Position numbers and translations under genes: made by a program
Assembly (NCBI GenBank): GCA_035772735.1
Contig: JASDFA010000010.1
Span: 182,221,501-182,285,500, forward strand
Reading direction: 5' to 3'
DNA from: Datura wrightii
Taxonomy: Eukaryota > Streptophyta > Magnoliopsida > Solanales > Solanaceae
DNA: 64,000 nucleotides
The notes under the pieces: generated by a model
The model's database searches: none
Seen by the model: only the letters and a program-made list of their open reading frames with translations
Told to the model about the DNA's origin: nothing
In this document: one piece after another, positions 1 through 10,725 of the stretch
How the letters are laid out: each line of letters starts with the position of its first letter
Numbering within the stretch: position 1 is the stretch's first letter

Positions 1-41
1 CTTGGAGTCGACGGAAGTAGTCAGAAATCTCAATGGCTTAC

Positions 42-2269
42 CAAGTACAGCACATGGGAAGTTGAAAGCTGTGATTACTCCAACTATCCCGAGAGGATTC
101 CACATCTGTGAACAAAAATACATTGAGAAGATAGAAAATTAACATAACCAAGGTTCGAGATATTCCTGATTTTAGAGCACAAATGTCAGCACACCTCCAA
201 CATCATATGGTTAGGGCCTGTGAACAAATAAATATTGTTAATAAAAGGAAGTTAGGTAAAAAAATCACAAAATAAACACCATCTTCAATAGCATAAGATC
301 TGTAAACTCTTCTACTCCTAAAGTACATCTGTATCCCAATAATCAGCAAAAGCTTATCATCATTTTAACTAGGAACTACTCAGATCACCAGAAAGTATTC
401 ATACTACAAGCGAGAAATTACAATCGCAAAAATAACTGCTTAAAGACCACAACTTTGGCTTGCTGAAAGCCACAAAGTAAGGAAGCAACTCACGTTCAGA
501 AGGAATAACGGATCCATTCAGTTGTCGACTCAATCCCACAGCAAAATCACACATATCAATGACTTCCTGCAGAGTTAAGCCACAAAGTTAGGGCCTATGA
601 AGACATGGATTACTTAAACATTGGACTTAACATGGACTATGTACACCTAGCTTTACCATTCACTACCCAACCATAAAAGGAAAAAGATGAAGGGACTTCA
701 TAAGAAGAATAGTTAAAAGACAAGAGTTATGAACATGAAAAAAGAGTGTGAAAAAACAAACAGCTAACATACTAAAGCTAGTGCATTATTTTTTGCAGGT
801 GTTACAAGTGAATGCCTCCGCTTGTAACCATGCTACACCAAAACTTGCAGTCAATATATTCAGATACAAAATCTACTGATTCTTTTACACAGCCAATTAC
901 GATGCGCACCAGCACAGTCAAAATTTTAAAAAAAATTGTACCAATATCCAAGTAAAAAGAATGCCAAATAGCTTCATATAGTTGAGTTGGAAAGCTTGGA
1001 CATCAAGACAACATGATTATAAAAGAGATGAGACTAATTGCTGCATGTATTCCTTGAGTGAGAATAATAGATATTCAAGGTCTTAGTTCTAGATGGATTC
1101 CTTGGGAAAGGATTTTTCACTTTGTCTTTAAACCCCAAAGTTTCATATAACTGAAAAGGTATAAAGACACTTCAATGGGGACCCCATTATCTGATTGCAG
1201 ACTTGTAAGTGATTTAGGTTTGGTTTGTAATGAACCAAATCACCCTTGGGCTGCGGCCCTACTCCGGACCCTGCTAATGCAATATGGTTTGTGCACCAGA
1301 CTGCCCTTTTATTTATGTAATGAACCAAATCACAGAAGCTCAATGAACCACCAATAGACAAACAAGTTAGAAGTTGTGATCCAAACTTTGATGAGTTCAA
1401 GTGCAATTAGCATAGATGTCATTGTAAGTTCGGAACCACAAAAAGTTTCCAATTGTAAAGCTGTTGTTCAATAATTTTTTAGGACACTGCATAACTCTAT
1501 TGCGAATTGTGACATTACATACTTGAACCTCCCCAATTCCTTCGGGAAGTATCTTTCCCATTTCCAATGAAACAAGCCGACCGAATTCCTGAAGGTTTGC
1601 TCGGAGTGCATCACCTATCTGTCTAACAATTTCACCTCTTTTTGGTGCAGGAACCTGAAACGAAATAGAGCATCATCAAGCAAGTGGAAGGAGGGATGAA
1701 CATAGAAAATAAGCATTGGTGAATGAAATTTGAACTAGCCGCAAGGTAATCATAGTAGAAAATTTTGATTCCCTAAATAAGTTAATAATAGTAGTATGTA
1801 AATAAGAGCGACCAATTCTTTTCTAATAGTAGTAACTTTTTACCCATAGCCAAGCAAATGTAAAAAAATATACAACAGGGAAGATAGATTTATGGTTTTA
1901 GTGAGTGATGAACAAACCTGCACCCAAATCTTAGCTGCTTCAGAGCAAGCTTGCATGCCTTCCTCATAATCTTGAGCAGAAGCTTCGACAACTTCAGCAA
2001 TGATCTGTATACATTAAACTAACTTCAAATCATACATATATTAATTTAATGAAATGAAACCGGTGGCAATTATCAGAGAAGCTTAAAAAAAGATTTGGCA
2101 AAAGTGGAAATGATGAGTGAAACTAAGGATAAACCTGGTTGTTAGCGGGATTAACAGTGGAAATCAAGGGGCCACTAGATTTCCAGGTGCCATTAACATA
2201 ACAACCATGATTTTTAGGGCCAATCCCGATCTCCTTGAGGAATTCGTACTCTTTTTTCGCGAAACTCAT
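42..2269 (-). CDS. ALDH7B4: Aldehyde dehydrogenase 7B4 (antiquitin family), 5' half, truncated by window edge
   Basis: Six coding exons read on the minus strand with GT-AG introns: 2135-2269 (start ATG at 2267-2269), 1918-2004, 1523-1654, 494-566, a 23-nt microexon 195-217, and 42-105, after which a GT donor sends the gene off the left edge. The exons join without a stop and give about 171 residues. Recognisable ALDH7/antiquitin motifs are VPAPKRGEIVRQIGDALR, LVSLEMGKILPEG, the RPNHMM segment and WNPLGIVGVITAFNFPCAV, which leads into the NAD-binding region. The catalytic Cys and Glu lie outside the window. The family are NAD-dependent turgor/stress-responsive dehydrogenases that oxidise aminoadipic semialdehyde and lipid-peroxidation aldehydes, mostly in the cytosol; the role here is inferred from homology. 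Intron 3 (567-1522) carries a SINE fragment. Confidence 0.95.
1226..1333. repeat. 5'-truncated SINE tail with 18-bp target-site duplication
   Basis: The 72-bp core at 1244-1315 contains the CTGCGGCCCT...CCGGACCCTGC...GTGCACCAGACTGCCCTTTT block, recognised as the 3' end of Au-type/Solanaceae SINEs. The identical 18-mer TGTAATGAACCAAATCAC occurs at 1226-1243 and 1316-1333, the mark of target-primed insertion. It sits in intron 3 of the ALDH7B4 gene. The family name is from memory of the consensus; the duplication is seen directly. Confidence 0.8.
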
Positions 2270-2850
2270 GTTTTCCTTCAATTTCACACAAATTTACAAT
2301 CAATCAGAACTTTTGAACGGACACTGATGAGTAGAAGGAAGAGAAAAAGAGAGTGAAGAAATCAGTGCAAGAGAAGTGGCGACCCACTTGAAGAAATAGC
2401 AGTAGAAGAGACGTAACAGAAGAGAAGTGTCGCGTCAGGGACACGGATGTATCGTTGGTATGTGCAGATCGATCAATACATAGTGAAGGTTACAATAAAA
2501 ATACTGTTTGGATTATTGTTACACGTCGATAGGTAGCGTATGCTTTATTATATTATATTATATTATATTAATAAATTATGTATTTTTTAATAGGAAAAAA
2601 ATAAAATTTTGTGTTTTTTTAAGATAGAGTAAAACATGTTTTAGATCTCTTATGTAAAAATATGATGATTTTTTATGTCTAAAAATAAAAATTATTGGAA
2701 TATGGCTATAAAACTAAAATAAATTTTTATAAAGAGTTAAAAAATTATTTCGATTAATTATTATAAAAAAGATAGAACAAAATATAAAATAAAATTATTA
2801 GATAATAAGTAAAGATGAAATGAGAAAGAAAAAATTAACAACACAATCAA

Positions 2851-3045
2851 GGGTGGAGCCAATTGCCAAGGTGGCGGAAGGGGGTCACTCAAACCCCTTT
2901 GTTTGGAAAGTACATTATATATGTAAAATCAAATCTGATATTTATATGTGTATATATTGTATATTGAATGTCCTTAACGCAATGTGAGAATCTATTTTAA
3001 ATTCTTTTCGTAAAAATTTTACTTCAGTCATTAAACACTATTATA
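2851..3045. repeat. Degraded Solanaceae-type MITE/TE remnant
   Basis: The sequence starts with a GGTGGAGCCA-like end and runs into a GGGGTCACTCAAACCCCTTTG block, then an AT-rich body. It resembles a common Solanaceae element that opens with GGGGCGGAGCCA and repeats the TGAACCCCCTT motif. The right terminus is too decayed to define, and no target duplication was found. Family assignment is from memory and tentative. Confidence 0.4.
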
Positions 3046-3281
3046 TTAAATTAAACATTACATATTATAAATTTAACAATATACTATAATATAATTTTAA
3101 AATAAATATTACTTTATATTTAAAATAACGAATACAATACCATAGGTAACAACCATCCCGACAAGCTGTTAAAAGGAAGCTAATTTTGTTTTTCAATTTT
3201 ACAAATGAATCTTCATTTTTTTCTTTTTCATTACACTGAATAAAATTCATAACCTTTATCTGATCTTCATTATGCAAGGAA

Positions 3282-3351
3282 TGGGTCCAAAAGCTACGTG
3301 GGGATAAAGAGTTAGGATGATCCAACTGCTAACGTGGCCCAATAAGGCCCA
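3282..3351 (+). promoter_or_regulatory. Relic duplicate of the subtilase promoter, no gene attached
   Basis: Two blocks match the functional promoter 1.3 kb downstream: TGGGTCCAAAAGCTACGTGG at 3282-3301 and a 21-bp identical block at 3331-3351 containing ACGTGGCCCAATAAGGCCCA. The working copy has a TATAAA box overlapping the second block; here that box is gone. A weakly matching CACTCGCAGAAAGTAG lies about 55 bp downstream, where the transcript leader would be. No subtilase coding sequence follows. It is probably the remains of a tandem duplicate or a rearranged promoter. Confidence 0.65.
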
Positions 3352-4583
3352 CCATTGAACTCACAAGTCACACTTGTTTCCATTTATCACGTAACCAAGA
3401 ACAACACTCGCAGAAAGTAGAATTCTTTCTGGTCTGAAAGGGAAGATTCTTATGACAAAACAGGTTAAGCATATGATGACCATAATCATGTCCCAGAGTG
3501 ATTTTGATTCGCAGAGTAGAGTAAGTTATTCTGAAATTATAATTTTTAAATTAATTTAATTTATTTAAAAAATAAGATAAAATAATATCTAATTTAATAG
3601 AATATGATGAATTAAATTTATATTTTATTTAATTAAGGATATAAATTTTAAATAAAGTATAAATTTATATTCAAATTTAATTTTAAATATTCATCTTTAT
3701 CTCAAAGAACTAAAAGACCATTTAAAGATAAATATCAAACTTGTGCAATACAATAACGAAATTATTTCAGTTTTTATTGCGATAAGTGTATTTTTGGCAC
3801 GAGTAAAACTAGTATTTCAATCACCATAAATTAGGTAAGACGGTAAGCATCTCTTTAATTTTAAACAGAAATTTAAAGGTCAAACTTTAAAAAAAAATTC
3901 TTTTTAATAGAGAGCGAAATAAAACATTCTACCCTCAAAATTAATTTTTTAAATTAAATTTAAATTAATCATATTCCAATATAAATACTAAATATTTAAA
4001 TAAAAAAATAATTTTTTAATTATTATTTCATAACATGACTGTTTGTCGATTACCTTTCAGAAAACTCAAATTCAAAAAGACACACAAAAAGAGTAGTACT
4101 GCGAGAAAAACGTGGGTTCATCTTCTCGCACAAATAATCCATTTTTTAATTCCAAAGAACACACCATTATTTAAACCAGATAAAATAGTACAGGCCGAAG
4201 AGATATCTATTTTTTTTCTGGATATATTATATATATTAATAAGTACTCAAGGAATAACATGTATCTTACCTACATCAAACATGTCTTCCCTTTAAATAAA
4301 TTAGTTTTTAAATCTTTGTCCTTTTTGCCTTTTTAATAATTAAATCTAGGCCTGTCTTTTAAAAATTAGTCAATGTCTGAATATATTTTATAAAATATAA
4401 ATTTATGTCTTGTGAAAAAATATTTATTATAAATAATCTAAAGTAAAATTAATATTTTTTCTATTTTAAAATAAATAATATTTTAATTTTTTAATTTTAT
4501 TTTAAAATAAGTGATGTTTAACGTTATCAAAAAAATATTAATGATGTTATTCAAATTTTACCTGAATTATATTTTCTAAAGGG

Positions 4584-4730
4584 TGGGTCCAAAACACTAC
4601 GTGGATCTGCCAGAATGGCTGAAAATGAACCAACGGATATCTATAAACGTGGCCCAATAAGGCCCAGTCCCCACCTCTGTCTTTTATCTACACTTGCAGA
4701 AGATAGTTTCCTCTTGCAAACTCTTCTGTG
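4584..4730 (+). promoter_or_regulatory. Core promoter and leader of the subtilase gene
   Basis: TGGGTCCAAAACACTACGTGG starts at 4584, with an ACGTGG core. TATAAA is at 4642-4647, directly followed by ACGTGGCCCAATAAGGCCCA. The last contains two GGCCCA-type (site II/TCP-like) boxes. Transcription would be expected about 30 bp after the TATA box, leaving a short leader before the ATG at 4731. The same two blocks are preserved in the relic copy at 3282-3351, which supports their being functional; the factor assignments are inference. Confidence 0.6.
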
Positions 4731-7040
4731 ATGGCGTCTTCTTCTTTGTTCCTCTTAGTCTTCTTCTTTCTCAACACCTTGGCAATTTCAGTTAAATCGG
4801 ACGATCCTAACACTTTCATAGTCCACGTGTCCAAATCCCACAAGCCCCATATTTTCACTACTCACCATCATTGGTACTCCTCCATTCTCCGATCAGTCTC
4901 TTCTTTCTCTCAACACTCACCCAAAATCTTGTATTCGTATGATCATGCTGCCTTTGGCTTCTCTGCTCGTCTCACCACTCGGCAGGCTGACCAGCTCCGC
5001 CGTGCTCCTGGTGTGGTCTCCGTCATCCCTGACCGCGTGCGCCAACTTCATACCACTCACACACCTACCTTCTTAGGCCTTGCAGATTCATTTGGGATTT
5101 GGCCCAATTCTGATTATGCTGATGATGTTATTGTTGGGGTCCTTGACACGGGTATCTGGCCGGAAAGGCCGAGCTTTTCCGACAAGGGGCTTTCTGCCGT
5201 CCCTTCCGGTTGGAAAGGGAAATGCGAGACTGGCCCGGACTTTCCTGCAACTTCCTGCAATCGTAAAATCATAGGTGCTCGATTGTTTTACAAAGGCTAT
5301 GAAGCTGATCGTGGAAGTCCAATGGATGAATCTAAAGAATCCAAATCGCCAAGAGACACTGAAGGCCATGGAACACACACTGCTTCAACTGCAGCTGGAT
5401 CTGTTGTAGCCAATGCGAGCTTTTACCAATATGCAAAAGGTGAAGCTAGAGGTATGGCCGTAAAAGCCAGAATAGCAGCCTATAAAATCTGTTGGAAAAC
5501 AGGGTGTTTTGATTCTGATATACTGGCTGCAATGGATCAAGCCGTTGCCGATGGGGTTCACGTGATTTCTCTTTCCGTTGGCGCTGACGGTTATGCACCG
5601 GAATATGACACTGACTCCATTGCTATTGGAGCTTTTGGTGCCTCAGAACATGGCATCGTCGTCTCTTGCTCTGCTGGAAATTCCGGTCCCGGTGCTTCCA
5701 CGGCAGTGAACGTTGCTCCGTGGATTCTCACTGTTGCCGCTTCTACCATAGATCGGGAGTTTCCAGCGGATGTTATCTTAGGAGATGGTAGAATATTTGG
5801 TGGCGTGTCCCTGTATACCGGAGATCCCCTCGGCGATGCAAAACTACCACTTGTTTATTCCGGCGATTGTGGCAGTCAACTCTGCTATCCAGGAAAGCTG
5901 GACCCTTCAAAAGTTGCCGGGAAAATTGTATTATGTGATCGGGGAGGCAATGCCAGAGTAGAGAAAGGAAGTGCTGTGAAACAAGCAGGAGGTGCGGGTA
6001 TGGTCCTAGCAAACTTAGCTGACTCTGGAGAGGAACTCGTCGCCGATGCGCATCTCCTCCCGGCGACAATGGTTGGTGAAAAAGCCGGTAATAAAATAAG
6101 GGATTACATCAAATCTGATGCATCACCAACGGCGACGATCAATTTCAGGGGAACTGTTATCGGAAAATCACCTTCTGCTCCTCGCATTGCTGCATTCTCA
6201 GGCCGAGGACCCAATTATGTGACACCAGAGATCCTTAAACCGGACGTTACTGCACCGGGAGTCAACATTTTAGCCGGATGGACTGGATCCGTTGGCCCAA
6301 CTGATTTGGAAATAGACAAAAGAAGAGTGGAATTTAACATCATATCCGGGACATCCATGTCGTGTCCTCATGTAAGTGGATTAGCTGCCTTACTCAGAAA
6401 GACCTATCCTAAATGGACCACAGCGGCCATCAAATCCGCCCTCATGACGACAGCTTACAACATTGACAACTCCGGGAAAACCTTGACAGATCTTGCCACG
6501 GGTCAAGAATCAAGTCCTTTCGTTCGTGGGTCGGGGCATGTGGATCCAAACAGAGCACTGGATCCGGGTCTGGTTTACGACATTGAGTCGAGTGATTACA
6601 TTGGTTTCCTATGCGCCATTGGTTATAGCCCCTCCAGAATCTCCACATTCATGAAAGATACTTCTTCAGTGAATTGCAGTAGACATAGTTTGGCTAATCC
6701 AGGGGATTTGAATTATCCGTCATTCTCAGTTGTTTTCATGAGTGAGAGTGTTGTAAAATACAGGCGTGTGGTTAAAAATGTTGGAAGGAATGCAAATGCC
6801 GTGTATGAGGTAAAGGTAAATGCACCGTCGTCGGTGGAGGTGAAGGTGACTCCAAGTAAGCTCAGTTTCAGTGAGGAAAACAGTAGTTTGTCATATGAGA
6901 TTAGTTTTAGCAGTGTTGGATCCGAGACAGTGAAGGGTTTTGAATCGGCAGTATTTGGGTCAATTGAGTGGTCTGATGGAATTCACAGTGTGAGGAGTCC
7001 AATTGCAGTGCATTGGCTACCCTTCACTGCTGCTTCCTAG
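4731..7040 (+). CDS. SBT1.4: Secreted subtilisin-like serine protease, SBT1.4 type
   Basis: A single-exon 769-residue plant subtilase (family S8A). The open frame extends back one codon to a GTG at 4728, but the first ATG at 4731 begins a clear signal peptide (about 1-23, hydrophobic FLLVFFFLNTLA). An I9 propeptide follows (about 28-107), ending near the LHTTHTP maturation site. The catalytic triad is complete: Asp139 (GVLDTGIWPE), His213 (GHGTHTAST) and Ser542 (SGTSMSCPHVSG), with oxyanion Asn317 (CSAGNSGP). A PA domain lies inside the protease domain (about 365-460) and an Fn3-like domain at the C-terminus (about 660-765). Length and motifs fit the Arabidopsis SBT1.4 group, apoplastic proteases linked to senescence and peptide processing. 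The usual SSRGPN reads SGRGPN here, a conservative oddity near residue 490. Nothing suggests a pseudogene. Confidence 0.97.
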   Translation: MASSSLFLLVFFFLNTLAISVKSDDPNTFIVHVSKSHKPHIFTTHHHWYSSILRSVSSFSQHSPKILYSYDHAAFGFSARLTTRQADQLRRAPGVVSVIPDRVRQLHTTHTPTFLGLADSFGIWPNSDYADDVIVGVLDTGIWPERPSFSDKGLSAVPSGWKGKCETGPDFPATSCNRKIIGARLFYKGYEADRGSPMDESKESKSPRDTEGHGTHTASTAAGSVVANASFYQYAKGEARGMAVKARIAAYKICWKTGCFDSDILAAMDQAVADGVHVISLSVGADGYAPEYDTDSIAIGAFGASEHGIVVSCSAGNSGPGASTAVNVAPWILTVAASTIDREFPADVILGDGRIFGGVSLYTGDPLGDAKLPLVYSGDCGSQLCYPGKLDPSKVAGKIVLCDRGGNARVEKGSAVKQAGGAGMVLANLADSGEELVADAHLLPATMVGEKAGNKIRDYIKSDASPTATINFRGTVIGKSPSAPRIAAFSGRGPNYVTPEILKPDVTAPGVNILAGWTGSVGPTDLEIDKRRVEFNIISGTSMSCPHVSGLAALLRKTYPKWTTAAIKSALMTTAYNIDNSGKTLTDLATGQESSPFVRGSGHVDPNRALDPGLVYDIESSDYIGFLCAIGYSPSRISTFMKDTSSVNCSRHSLANPGDLNYPSFSVVFMSESVVKYRRVVKNVGRNANAVYEVKVNAPSSVEVKVTPSKLSFSEENSSLSYEISFSSVGSETVKGFESAVFGSIEWSDGIHSVRSPIAVHWLPFTAAS

Positions 7041-7495
7041 ACTGTTTTGGTTATCATGACTATGCAGCAGAAGGTGTTTTGTGCTTAACTGCAAATCTGT
7101 GATAGTCTGAAAGATCGAAATGAGGCCAAATTATAAAAGAAAAAAAAAAGAAGAAATATTGAAGGACCATCTGCCTGTCGAAATAATGTTAAAGAATTTC
7201 GTTGTTGTCCTATTTTATTGTTTCTGAATGTTGGTCAGCATGATACATTTTTATGATTTGATTGAAATTATGAGGTATAACATACGTGATTCAGTCTCTT
7301 ACCAGTTTAAATTTTTGGACATTGCAAAGTTTATGCGGTCCTTCAGCAATTGGACCTTTACATAGAAAGAAAACTATGTGCATCAACCCACATTAAAGAC
7401 TAGACATGGCGCTGATTATTGTCTTAAATGCAATACTTTTTGTCAAAAGTTGAACAATAAATTAAGAACCTGTTATTGTTGTTCCCATCATCTGA
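7041..7495 (+). other. 3' flank of the subtilase gene
   Basis: Contains the presumed 3' UTR with an A-rich stretch at 7134-7160 but no canonical AATAAA that stands out. No ORF or repeat was recognised before the FLX-like fragments begin near 7500. Confidence 0.4.
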
Positions 7496-7499
7496 GACT

Positions 7500-8480
7500 G
7501 TAGTACCATTTTTCTTGTGCACCATCTGAGATAGCCAATTTAAATGATATATATATGTTCAAAATTAGTGATGATAAATTGTGCTTTTTGATTGGTTCAT
7601 TCCACTTCAACTATTGAGTGATATGTCAGTCAATTTCTTTTCAGGTAGTAGCTTGTATAATTTCATGGCCTTCACTTTTTTTTTTCCTTTTGAACAAGAT
7701 AAGTTTCTATAAGATCTTGTCTGTCCAGCAAAGGATGTAATACTCTATACTGCACTTGTGTATTAGTCTGCTATGAGCAGTTGAAAATCCTATTTCAGAG
7801 TTTTAAGAATTTATTCCCCATAAGAAGGTCATTGGACATTAAAAAAATTTAATTGAATTACTATTGTGATACTGTTATCAGTAACTTATGTATTAACCTA
7901 TAACATTTCATTTGCTTTTAAGCTATTTTTTTCAAGATTGTTTGATCTAATTCTTTGAGGTAATTCTTTAACAACAACTGTGAGATGAAAAAAAGTAATT
8001 AAATTTCTTGAACCGCATTTAATAACCCCCTGATTTACCTGCAGAACATATTGTCTCGGATCCTATGCCTCTGGATTACCCTGCAAAACATATTTCCCCG
8101 AGTCCTATGCCTCCTCTCATGCCTCGCTAGAAAATGAATGTGAAATGCATAATGTTGAAATTCCTAGACTTTTGAATAAAAATAAGAGACTGGTTGAAGA
8201 ATGAATTATTTCGCAACATGAATTAGTTGTTGTTACGGAGGAACTTTATCGCATAAATCTTATAATAGTTGATATTCGTGCTCGGCATGAAACCGCTCTA
8301 CAAAACTTATGGAAAGGAATTTGTAACTGATAGAAAAAATTCCAGCTATTGAACTTCTAAAAAATGAGGTTAAACACCTCTGTACTGAAGTTATAAGGCT
8401 TTGTACTGTCAAACATGTTTTTTATATCCAGATAAAAACGCTCGCAATAAAACCTTCCATATTAATCATATTTCCAGAAG
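7500..8480 (+). pseudogene. FLX-like gene fragment, unit A
   Basis: Intron-like sequence from about 7500 (GTAGTACC...TTTTTCTTGTGC) leads into a coding-derived block at about 8040-8430. In broken frames it encodes the FLX-like pattern EMHNVEI-LL-NKRL-EE, then a segment like REELHHMNL, and ends at AIEPLKN-like and VKLCTVKQ-like sequence. It carries a stop in the middle (the codon after VEE, near 8201) and frameshifts. It corresponds to unit B position by position, so it is a duplicated, truncated copy lacking the promoter. FLX-like proteins are coiled-coil partners of FRIGIDA in flowering control; this copy cannot make one. Confidence 0.75.
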
Positions 8481-8484
8481 CATC

Positions 8485-10725
8485 AGGACACAAAAATCTC
8501 CTATGTTGTGTGATTCTGGTCTTCGCGTTACTAAAGTCAAATTTTTCCATGTTGCCTATATTCCTGTTATATAAAAGAGTGAAACCAGAAACTTCGCTCT
8601 CTCTTACTTACTTGAACATAAACTAAAGCGTCTCTTTCTTTCTCGAAGCTTCCTGGCAGAAAATACTCACTTTTCTTCCTTCATTCAACTGAATTACAAG
8701 TTTAGGTATGCTCATCTAAATTATTTTTCCTTTCGTCTTTTATATTTTTTTTTTCGCCTTTTCAAGTTCTCTTCAAATTCACCATTTTTGTGGTTGAATT
8801 ACATGGTTGTTGAAAGGATAGATTAATTTCATTTGCTTTAGTATTCTTTTCAAACTATATCCATTCAGATTAGGTTCATATCCAATCTGATTGGTTTTTT
8901 TTTTTGCTTCCATTTCCCGCCACCGGAATAATCACTTTTTCGTTTTCATCTCCTGTCAAGTTCTTCCATTTCCATCTTTTGGACCTTTTTGTGGAGGTAT
9001 GCTTTGGTAATTTGGTGTTAATACTTGAGTTCTTGAACTAATTTTATGCTGGCAACTCATTAGTAAGTTCATTAAGATTTGTCTTCAGCTATAGGACAAC
9101 GTCTAATGTCAACTTTTTTGCAAAATAAAATCTCTAAAGAAGTAGAAGTTTGAATCAAGCTTTTGAGAACTTTTTGCAGTTTGTTATTTATCCATTTATA
9201 AATGCTTGCTACGGATTGTTGTTCTATCACAAAGACAACAATCTCAAATATATAATAGAACGAAGTGATGGTAAACACAATCTTGAAAATACTTGATCCT
9301 TACGGTCACAAGCATGTAAATACAGACAATATCAAACGAATGACAAAAGATACTATAAACACTCTGGAGGAACAAGAAAAAACTAATAGTTAGCATCTAT
9401 TGAAAGTAAAATAAAATTGGCTGCCAGAATTCTAGTGGTTCTGGTTGATGGTTTTTTCCAAGCAACTAGATGAGGGAAGTCATGCTCCGCACAACCCAAC
9501 ATGTTCAACTAAAGGTTCTTTAATAGCTTTTTTTGCATAAGCAACATTAGTATTTTAGCGCAGAGTTTTGTTACTTATCTTGAGGCCATATAGTTACAAA
9601 TATTACAATCAATACATTACATGTATTTGATTGGACATGTGCCTTTGGGCACACGCCAAAAGTTTCACCTATTGAATAAAGCAATGGCAAAAGATATATC
9701 TACAGTGCGCATGAAAATTCATTCAGCTCCTCTAGACTCTTCGAAAGATAAGACTATAAGAAGCAAAAGTTCCGTCATATTTGTGAAGTATGAGTTTTCA
9801 CTCCAAAGGAATAGACTGGTATTATCTTGATGCAATTCAAATGATATAATTTGTAACTATAAAGTTGAATGCAGTTAGTTGCTATAATATCATAGAGATT
9901 GAAGACATGTTGGTTAAAGATCAAATAGTTGTATCATCTGAAAAAGGTAAGAAAATAATTAGTTGTGAGTAACTAATAGTGCCAAATTTTGGGTTCACTT
10001 GGAACAATTAGTTTGTAGTACCCTTTTTCTTGTGCAATATCTAAGACCGCCAATTTAAATGAAATATTGGTTACTTCCGTTTCAGCTATTGAGTTGGATT
10101 TAAGTCAATTTCGCCTCAATTAGTAGCTTGTATAATTTCAATGTCTTGACTTTTTTGTTTTACTTTGTTTCTATAAGATCTTATGTATTAATCTTTATCA
10201 TCCCTTTGCTCTTAAGTTGTTTTCTTTTTCTGACTGTTTGGTCTAATTCTTTGCAATTATTTTTTAACAACACCTATGAGACGGAAGGAAGTATTCAAAT
10301 TCCTTGGAACGCATTTAATAACCCTCCACGTTATTGCCCAGATCCTATGCGTACGGATTACCCTGCAGAACATATTGCCCCGGGTCCTATATCTTACCCA
10401 TGATTTGTTAGAAAAAGAACTTGAAATGCATAATGTTGAAATCCGTAGTCTTTTGTATGAAAACAAGAGACTGATCGAAGAACGATTTGTTTCGCAACAC
10501 GAATTAGATGCTGCTAGAAAGGAACTTCATCACATGAATCTTATAATAACTGAAATTCAGGTACAACATGAGATCCACTCTAGAAAATTTATGGAAAGGG
10601 GTTTGAAGCTGATAGAGAAAATCCAAGCTATTGAACCTCTAAAAAATAAGTATAAACACCTCCGTACTAAAGTTATAAAGCTTTGTACAGTCAAACAAGA
10701 TTTCTCCTATCAGGTAGAGACACTC
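8485..10725 (+). pseudogene. FLX-like gene copy, unit B: promoter, 5' UTR, intron and first coding exon, cut off by the pararetrovirus
   Basis: The longest FLX-like unit. TATATAAAAG lies near 8570, a CT-rich leader at about 8600-8705 ends at a plausible GT donor (GTTTAG|GTATGC), and an intron-like stretch of about 1.5 kb follows. The coding block at about 10270-10725 reads through the family's conserved coiled coil: LEKELEMHNVEI, ENKRLIEER, SQHELDAARKELHHMNLI, MERGLKLIEKIQAIEPLKN and FSYQVETL. The N-terminal proline-rich part is frameshifted relative to the coiled coil. Homology stops at about 10725, where viral sequence starts. The same promoter/leader/intron sequence appears inverted at 22620-23575. 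It is probably non-functional, although transcription from its promoter remains possible. Confidence 0.75.

Larger units (their letters stand above)
2270..4580. other. Divergent intergenic region between ALDH7B4 and SBT1.4
   Basis: This interval holds the 5' UTR and promoter of ALDH7B4 (about 2270-2500, on the minus strand, with GACGTAAC and GTCGCGTCAGGG sequences), a TTATA microsatellite at about 2545-2570, a degraded repeat at 2851-3045, a decayed copy of the subtilase promoter at 3282-3351, and otherwise AT-rich sequence. No open frame in it looks like a gene; short ORFs such as 4035-4295 lack recognisable domains. Confidence 0.6.

Noticed and set aside
1143..1406. Overlapping ORFs on both strands in ALDH7B4 intron 3
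   Set aside because: They cover the SINE fragment and its target duplication, not a gene.
4728..4730. GTG start one codon before the subtilase ATG
   Set aside because: Nuclear plant genes start at ATG; the ATG at 4731 begins a normal signal peptide.
5088..6648. ORFs on the opposite strand and other frames of the subtilase gene
   Set aside because: They are shadows of a strongly coding frame and have no domains.
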